Assembly (NCBI GenBank): GCA_001724265.1
Contig: MEDY01000091.1
Location: 1 to 64,000, forward strand
Length of the DNA: 64,000 nt
Source of the DNA: Rhizaria sp. SCN 62-66
Taxonomy: Eukaryota; Rhizaria, unplaced
Direction: 5' to 3'
Shown here: piece by piece, positions 53,601-62,600 of the stretch
Position numbering within the stretch: the stretch's first letter is position 1
Layout: each line of letters opens with the position of its first letter
Made by a program: the position numbers and the translations under genes
The notes under the pieces: generated by a model
What the model saw: the letters and a program-made list of their open reading frames with translations, nothing else
Database searches by the model: none
What the model was told of the DNA's origin: nothing

Positions 53601-56600
53601 AACATCGGCGCCATGGCGACGACAGAGCCCACGGCGCTGCTGCCCGCGCTCGCGCCGGCGTTGTTGGCGTGCTTGGGGTCAAGGTATTTGGAGAGCTCAG
53701 CGCGAAGCTTGGCGATGAGGCGCGTGGCAGAGACGATCTCGAGGTCGACAGTGTTGTCAGTGACAGCGGCACGCCGGGCCTTGCGCATGGCGCGGCCTGC
53801 ACCGCCCTCGTCGTCGCCGTCGTCGTTGTTGTCGCCGTCGAGCGAGTCGGTGTCGATGTCGCTGTTGTCAGCGCCATAGTCGTCGTTGTGCTCCTCGCCG
53901 TCGTCGTTATCAGCGGCGTTGGGGTCGATGGTCAGGCCGCCGTTGGCAGCGAACGCACGCTCGATCTTGCTCCGGGCTGCGGACTCGGTGACCAGAGACA
54001 GCCACCACGCGAGCTCGCGGTCCTTGGCGCTCATCACAACGCCACCGTCGTCGTCGCCGGCGTTGCCACCGTCGTCGTGCTGCGGCGCGCCATGTTCCTC
54101 CTCGTCGCTCTCGTCCTCGTCGTCATCGCCGTCCTCGCCGGTGCCGCTGCTGCCGCTCTTGCGCGCCGCAGCGGCCGCGGAGGCCAGCGCGGCGTTCTGC
54201 GCAGCAGCGATCGTGGCGGCGGCGTCCTTCTCGAGCAGCGCGAGGAGCGGCGGCGTGAGGTGGCCTGCCTCCTCCTCCGCAAGACTAGGGTCCTCACTCG
54301 CCTCCGCAGTGCCCACACCGAGATTCGCCGGCTCAGAGTCCTCTGCGGTGAGCGAAGAGACGATCACGGCGCGGCGGCGCGCGGCGGCACGGCTCTGCGC
54401 GGCGCGCTTGGCGGCCGACATCAGCACCTTGGCAGGGGCCAGCTTCGACAGCGCCGTGCGGCACTGCGCAATCGCGGCGGCCTCCTCCTTGCGCACGGCG
54501 TCGAGCTTCGAGAGCAGCGCGTCGATGGCGTCTTGGTGGGTCTTGATGACCGCCTTGCGGCTCATGCGCACGACGGGGACACCGTCAGCGCCCTGCTGCT
54601 GCAGCTGCTGAGCAGCGCTCGCGGCCGCGCTGGCGTTGTTATTGTTTTCGTCGTCGTCGTCCGAGTCGGAGTGGTCCGCGGCCTCCGCACGCGCCTTGCC
54701 GAGCTTGACGTTCTCGGCCACGACCGCGCGCAGGAACTCGCTGCGCTTGGTGTAGACGCCGCGCACAACGCCGCGCGCTTGGCGGATCACCTCGAGGCGC
54801 TCCATGCGGGCCTGCGCGCGCGCCATCTCACTGCGCTTGAGCTCGCAGTAGCGCGCCTTGGCCTTGGCAGCGAGCGCGGTGGCACGGGCCTTAAACTCGG
54901 TGCGCAGCAGGTCGCGCTGCAGACGCACCACGGCCTCGCCCTCCTGCACGTCAAGCGGCGCCACAAGGTGCGGCAGCGTGTCGGGGTGCGCCGAGAGCAC
55001 CGAGGCGATGACCGAGAGCAGGGAGTCCGAGTAGAGGTCGACCTCAAGCACCCAGCCGGACTGCTTGTTGGTGGCGACGTCCAGCGCGTCCTCGCTCTGC
55101 AGCACGGCGATGGCCTCCTTCGCGGTGTCGACGACGCTCAACGCGGTCGAAGCATCGCTGCCGTTGCTGCCCTGGGTGAGGGCGCGCATCGCGGCGTACT
55201 TGAGGTTGAGCCGCCTCGCGCGCTGCTGGTCATCGGTGAGCGTGGGCTGGCCGCCAACAAGCACAGCCTCGGCGACGGCGTTCTCAATGTCAGTGTGCGA
55301 CACCCAGTCGCTGTCGTGCAGCAGCTCCGCGAGCGCAGTGTGCAGCTTCGGCGCCGGCGCAGGGACCGCGGGCAGGCCGCGGAGCTTGACCTCGGAGCCG
55401 TGCTGAGGCTTGGCAAGGCGCTCGCGGACGCGGATGGCGCGCGCGATGCAGCGCAGCTTGGCCTCGTCGTCCATCTCGGCCAGCACGGCTGCGGGCACGG
55501 GCTCGAAGCCGTAAGTCGACGATATCGTCTCAAACGATAGCAGCTCAAACGCAGGTGCCGCGGCGGCAGCGGCAGCAGCGGCGGCAGCAGCGGCCTTATC
55601 CTTGCCGTGAGCGTTGGCCGAAGCAACACAGTCGCCATTGGTGGGCGTGGGTGCGCGCTTCTTGGGGATAATGGCGTCAGCGCTCTCGATCCCGAGCCCG
55701 ACGGCAAGGCGGTTGGCGAGCACGCGCGCGGCGTAGACCTTGCTCTGCATCTGCTCGAGCACGACGGCGACGCGCGGGTGGATCTCGGGCAGCCCCGCCT
55801 CGACGCGCTCACGCTCGGCGGCCTCGGTGAAGCGCAGCAGCGTGGCCTCGGCCTCGGCCGCGTCGGCCACTGCGTCGGCGTGCGCGCTGCGCGCGTGCGC
55901 GTCCACGGCGGCCTGCACAGTACGCAGCAGGCCCGCGACACGGGTCGACGCGGGGACCGTGCCCAGCGCCTCGGCGCCCAGGGCGGCGGCCTTAGCGACC
56001 GCGGCGGCGGTGCTTGAGTTCTCGCCAGCGCTCGAAGACGCCGCGGAGGCCTGCTGCTGCTGCACGTCGCGGAGCGCGATGGTAGCGGCAGCGTGCGTGG
56101 CGACAGCAAGCAGGAAGCCGAGCGCGGTGGAGACCTCGCGGCCCGGCGCGTCGGCGACCTGCGACGACACGTCCTCGGGGTCCTGCTCCTGCTCCGGCTC
56201 CTCGCCGTCGGCGTGCGCGTCCTGCTCGTCGGCCGCAAAGCTCTCGCCCTCGCCGTGGCCGGCGCCGGAGGTAGAGGGCTTCTGGTAGAGGTGCGCAAAC
56301 TGGGTGCGGAGCTCGTTGCTGTCCTCGGCCTCCTCCTTCTCGGCGGCGGCGCGCTCCTCTTCGTCGTCCGAGTACGCGCCTTCCTCCTCGTCGCCGCGCA
56401 CGTCCTCAGCCGCGTACCCGTCGTTGTGGTACATCTGCTCCTCAGCGTCGCTGTCGGCCTCCTCGCCCGTCTCGCGGCGCCGCTGCCGGTCCGCGCGGCG
56501 TTGCTCCTGGCGCTCGGCAGCGCGGCGCGCGCGCTTCGTCTCGCGGCGCACGGCCGCACGGGCGGCGCGGGCCGCGGCGCGCTCGTCGTGCGCAGTGCGA

Positions 56601-59600
56601 TACGCGTCGTGCTGTTGGCGCAGCTTGCCGCGGCACGCGCGGCGCTCGGTGCGCGCGCTGTGGCGCGCGGAGTCACGCGCCGCGAGGGCCGTGGTAACGA
56701 GCGTGGTCAGGCGCGGGAGCAGCTCGTCCGAGAGCTTGATGTGGCGCGTGAGCCCGAGCTGCGCGGTGAGCGCGCGGGCCAAGGAGGACTTGCCGGAGGC
56801 GACGGGGCCGACGATCATGGCGCGCGGCGCGGGGAGCAGCGCGAGCGACTCGGGCAGCGCGCGGTGGGCGCCCGCAAGCGCGGCGGCGGCGTTGGGGCCA
56901 AAGGCCGGGTTGCGAGAGTCGAGCGTGTGGTAGCGCTGCGGGTTGGCCAGGAAGGCGGCCACAGCGGCGTCGGAGAAGAGCGAGTACACGGCGCTCGCGA
57001 AGCGGATCTTGAGCGTGGGCTTGCCGGGCACGAGCAGCCCGGAGTCGACGAGCGAGACGGGGCAAAAGCACGTGGTGCCGAACTGCAGCTGGCGCAGCGC
57101 GGGCACGTCGAGAGCGTGCGTAGGCAGCGCCGCGACCTCGGCCGGAACGACCACGACGCTGCCGCCGTGGGCGCCTGAGCCGGAGCCGGAGCCGGAGGAG
57201 CTGCCGCTGGAGCTGGTGGCGGCGGCGGCGCACTGGGAGAGGTACTCTTCGGTGACGGGGATGACCGTGGGCAGGCGCGAGCGGCGGTGGCGGTGGAACG
57301 GGTCCACGGCGCAGTGCACGCGGTCGAACGTGGCCGCGAAGGACGAGTGCAGCCCGGCGTCGATGACCGTGTACGCGTGCCCGTGGTCGTGAAGGTGCGC
57401 CTCGAGGTGGCGCCAGGCCACGTCGTGGAACTCGACAGAGAGCTCACATAGGTGGTCCTCGTCCTTAGTCAGCTTCCCGCCGACAGCGGCAGCGGCAGCG
57501 GCGGCGCTGGCGGTGTTGTCGTCGCCAGCGTCCTTCTGCTCGCTGTCGATCACGGCCGCGGCGGCGGCGCTGCTATAGGCGAGGCTGCGCGCAGTCTGCT
57601 GGCGCTGGCGCATGTACACGCCCTCGGGCTCGTCCAGCACCAACGCCACGGTCGCGTTCACGGCCACGCCCGCGAGTGAGAGGAGGCGCAGCAGCTCGTC
57701 GTAAGCGGCGCCAGAGGCGATGCCCGCGCCGTCAACGACGACGCGGCGACCGCGCAGCGCGCTGCCCCAGACGCGGGGTACGGCGGCGCTGGCGGGGGCC
57801 TTGGGGGCGGCCTCGTCGCTCGCGATCGTGCCGTCGTCGGCGCCGTTGCTCTCGGCGTTGGCGTCAACGGCAGCGTCGATCTCGGCGCTCTCCCAAGCCT
57901 GCAGCGTCTCGAGCGTGACCGACACGAAGCCGTGCAGCGCGGCGAGGCGGCGCGCGACGGCGGTCTTGCCGGCCAGCGGGCCGCCCAGCAGCACCACGGT
58001 GTAGCTGCTCGGCAGCGCGGGGGGCGCCAGCGTGTAGCAGTCCGGATTCGCGTTGAACTTGCGCAGCGCTGCGCGCGACGAGAGGTAGTAGCACGCGCCG
58101 CGGTAGACGCACGTGAGAGCTGCGTCGCCCTTGACGAGCGCGTCGTGGTCGCGCAGCGCCACGGGGCAGTAGCGCTCGAAGGCCGAGAACCAGACGTGCG
58201 CGGCGGCGGGGGCGTCGCCGGGCACGTCGTGCACGCGCAGCGGCAGCGGAAGCGGCGCCGTGGTGGGCACTGTGGCGCCGTTGGCGTCCTGCACCGACGT
58301 AGGTGAGTAGCCCGTGTTGAGCGGCAGGTCGCGGTGCAGGTGCGATACCGCGGGCGGCGGCACACACACGCGCGCGATCGCGTCGGGCACGTGCGGCGAC
58401 GAGAATGCCGCCACGGGCGCCGCGAGCAGTTGCGTCTGCTGCGCCACGTCAAGCGCGGCCGTCAGCGCAACGGAGCCGGCACCGATGGCGCCACTGCTCA
58501 CGCCCGTGGGCGCGTTGGCGTCGCGGTGGAAGGCGAAGCCGAGTCCGGAGGACTGGGCGTCGACGTCCGACAGCAGCAGCGCGTGCGCAGTCGCGGGCTC
58601 GAGCTCGTTCAACACTGCCGTGACCGCGGCGCGCACGACGTTGCCGCCGCCGGCGTCGCCATCCGCGCTGTTGTTGTTGTTGTTGGACTCGGCGAGCGAC
58701 TGCTGCACGGCGGCGAGCACGGCGTCGGCGGCGTCGTCGTCGGCCGTGGTAACGGAACGCAGCGAGCGCAGGCGGCGCGCCTCCTCGGAGTCGGCCTCGT
58801 ACTCGCGCACGAACACGGAGCATACGTTGTCGTTGACGTCCGCGGCGCTGGGCAGCACGCCAGAGTCGGCGTCGCGCTCCAGCGTGAGCGGGTACAGCGC
58901 CGCGGCGGAGGCCAGCTCCACGCGGCGCAGAGCCGCGGACAGCGGCAGCGGGATGGCGCTGGCGACATCGTGCGGCGCCGCAGCCTCGCTCGAGGCGGGG
59001 ACCGCGATGGCGCCATGAGGCGCGCCGTGGTCGACGGCGTACTCGTCGTGATATTCGTCGTGGTGCGCGCCGCTCTTCTTGGCCGAGTGAGCCTGGTGGC
59101 CGTGGGCCGGAGCCGCGGCGGGCGGCGCCTCGTCGAAGCCGACGGGCACGGCAAGGAGCTTGGCGACCGACCGCACAACGGGCTTGCGGCCCGCGGCCGC
59201 GGTCGCGCGGTACAGCAGCACGTGCGCGGCGGAGCGGAGCACGTCGACCTCGGTGTCCTGCGCGGACAGGTGCACGATCTGCATCGCGCCGGGCAGCTGC
59301 GGCAGCGCCAGCGAGTGGTTGTAGCGGCCGTCGCGCAGCACCTGGCCCGCGGTCACCACCACGGGCGGCACGGGGAAAGAGGAAACCAACGTCTTGAGCG
59401 CCGGCTCCGTCTCCTCGGCGTAGAAGTTCAGCCGCGCGAGCTGTGCCGCGGGGGCCTCGATGCTGACGGAGCGCGCGTATGCGAGCGAGAGCAGGCCCAG
59501 GTCAGTGGTGGCAACCGTGGCCGTGGGCGCCCAGCGCTGGTCCCACAGCGCGGGCGTGGGCACGAGGCCCTCGGCGACGGGGATCCACTGCGGCACCGTG

Positions 59601-62600
59601 GCGGCGTCGAGGCGCGCCACGACGTCGCCCGACAGCAGGCGGTGGCGGCGGCGCGTGTACGTCTCTGAGTCGAAGTCGATCGCGCCGGAGCCGTGCTCGT
59701 CGTTGCCGCCATCGCCGTGCTCAGCGTCGGCGTCGGCGTCGGCGTCGGCATCGTCACCGTGCTCGTTGTCGCCGTGCTGGCCGTGCGCGGCGTCGTCGTC
59801 GCTGTGGTCGCCGGCGTCGGACACGTCGTCGTCGTTGTCGCTCGCGTCGGCGGCGTCCTCCTCCTCGAAGTCTGTGTCGTCGCCCTCGCTCAGCGCGTCG
59901 AACGCGTTGTTGAACACATCCAGACCGGCCGCGCGCGCGCGCTGCTCGCGCTTGCTCAGCTTCGCACCGGGGCCGCGCGGCGGGCGCAGGTTCACGGGCT
60001 TCTTGCCGTGCTTGCCCTTGCCGGGGTTGTACTTAGAGTTGTCGATGGGCTCGCCGGTGTTGGTGTCGAGCAGACCGCTGCCGAAGTCGTAGCCGCCGAA
60101 CGCTCCGGCAGCGGCGGCCTCGGCGTCATCTTCGTGGGCGAACTCGCCGCCGCTGTTGCTGCTGCCGCGCACCTTGGGCAGGCGCAGCGGGGCGGGGCGG
60201 TGCAGCGCGGCGAGCTCGGCCAGCGGGTGCAGCACCGCGGTGATCTGCGTGAGCACGCGGCGCAGCACGGCGGTCTTGCTGTTGTCGCCCTCGGCGACCT
60301 CGCCGTCCTCCTCGCCCGCGGGGCCCGCGAGACCCGCGCTGGCGGTGGAGCGGCCGGACATAGGACGCGAGCCAGAGCCCGCGGCAGAGGCGCCCGAACG
60401 CGGGCGGCTGCCGCTGTGCGCGGCGTCGCCAGCGCTGGCGTGGAACTGGTCCTCCTCCTCGTCGCCGTGCTCGTGCCCGTGCTCGTGGGCGCCCTCGTCG
60501 CCGTCCTTGTTCTCGTCCTCGGCGTCGTCGGCACCCTCGGGCGCGGTGAGGCCCAGCTCGACGCTTTCATCGCGGTGCGTCACCTGCGCGACGCGCACGC
60601 GCTTGTCCAGACAGCGCACGCCGTCGACGAGCGCGTAGGGCACCGTCGCCGTGTCGGCCACGTAGCATTGCACCTCGCGCGCCCAGTTGCCCTCGCGCTG
60701 CGCCTTGTCGATGATGGCGCGCAGCACGGCGCGGTCCAGCCGCGTCGCGCCAAAGCGCTGGTGGTTGAGCAGCTTCGACGACACCACGGGGCCCGGGGCG
60801 GCGCGGTGGCCGCCCTCGTCGTCGTCTTCGTTGCGGTCCTCCTCGTCGTCGTCCTCGGTGGTGCTGGCGTTGCTGTGGTTCGGGACAGAGTCCTCGTCGC
60901 CGTCGCCGTAGGCCGCGATGAAGTCGGGGGTGAGCGCGACGCCGTCCTCGGCCATCTCGTCCTCGTCGCCGTAGCCGTCGTCGAGCTCCTCCTCCTCCTC
61001 GTCCTCGTCGTAGTCCTCGTCCTCGTCCTCATCTTCGTGGAGACCAGCGCCGCGCTGCTCGATGCGCTGCGCGCGCTTGAGCGCCTTGATGCGGCGCTGT
61101 GCGGCGCGCTCGAGCTTGTTCCGCGCGCGGCGCAGGCGCAGCGCTGTGAGCACCTTGCGCACCTGCACGCGCGCGAGCAGGCGCGCGGCGGCCGGGAGCG
61201 CCGTCGCGTCAGGCTCGGCGAGCTCGAAGCCCGCCAAGTCGCGGCCCACGCGCGCGCGCTGGTCCGAACCCTTGAGCAGCGCGTCCTCGTCCTGCAGCGA
61301 CAGCGCAAAGACGACCTGCGGCGGCCACACGCCCTGCAGCGCGCCCTCGCGCTCACACTCCTCCTCCAGCCCGCCCGCGGCCGCCGTGCGCGCGTTGGCG
61401 CTGCTCGTGGCGGCGATAAGGTCGGCGACCGTGTCGGCCGCGGCCGAGGGCGTGGGGGCGAGCGTGGCGAGCAGCGCCGGGGAGAGCGGGAAGTCGCCCA
61501 GGACGAAGCCGTGGAAGCGGACCTGCGGCGAGTAGAGGCGGTAGCGCAGCAGCGCAAGCATGTGCGCCGGGGACAGCGCGCCGCCCTCGAAGAGCGTGTC
61601 GACGGCGCGCATGACGCCGTCCCACTTGGACTCGGGACCCTCGGACTCGGCCGCGTTGCCGTTGCCGTCAGGGCTAGGCTCGGCGCCCGAGGCGCTGGAG
61701 GACGCCGAGGCCGGAGGGTGCGCGAGCGCGTAGGCGATCACGTCGTCGGCCGTAATGTGCACGATACCGTAGAGCACCTGCAGCGAGCGGGCCAGCGCGT
61801 CGCAGCCCGCGCCCGGCTTGCCGACCAGCCACACCGACAGCGGCGCCGGCGCCGAGGCCGCGTGCAACAGCGCCGCGTCCGCAGTCACGCCGCGGGCCGC
61901 CGCGCTCTGCACCGCGCCTGAGACGGCGACTGCGCCGTCCTTGGTGGCGGGCAGGAGGGCCTCGATGGTGTTGGTAAGCAGAGCGGGGATGCGCGCGGCA
62001 AAGTTCTCGCTGGCAACGTCCGCGTCAGCGGCGGCGCTGGCGCTGGCGCTGGCGTTGGCGGGGGCGCCGACCGGAAGCGTGGCGCCGGCGGGGGACACGA
62101 GCGTGCTGTAAGGGGGCAGCAGGTCGGTGTAGACCATCTCGCTCGCACTCACGCTCGCGGCAGCAGCGCCGGCGCCCACAGCGGCGGCACCGGACGCGGT
62201 CGCGAGGGCGATGCGCTCAGCCTTCTTAGCCAGCGCGGCGGCGCGGGAGACCGCGTCGCCGCTCTCCGCAGCAGCGGCGGCGGCGCTCTGGCCGGCGCCG
62301 AAGTGGCCGTGCGCGTCGCCGTCGTGCTCGCCGTCGTTCTCGTCGCCGTTGTTCGTGCTCGCCGTGTGCTTGTTGACGAACTCGACCGTCGACACGTAGT
62401 CGTCGTGGTCAGCACTGCAGTCGTCGCCGCCGTCGCCGCCCGCGTTGGCGTTGTCGTTGGCGACGCTCTCCAGCTCGGCGGCCTGCGCTTCGAGCGACAG
62501 CGCGCGGTCGACGTCGCCGTCCTCGCGCGCAAGCCCGGCCTGTGCACGCAGGGCCTCGACGCGCGCGCGTGCGCTGTCGCGGGCGGCGCGCGAGAAGGCC

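Noticed and set aside
49955-55540. Open plus-strand frame of 1,861 codons antisense to the AK9-like gene
   Set aside because: Arg/Ala/Gly-dominated translation with no domain, typical of the complement of GC-rich coding DNA where stop codons are rare.
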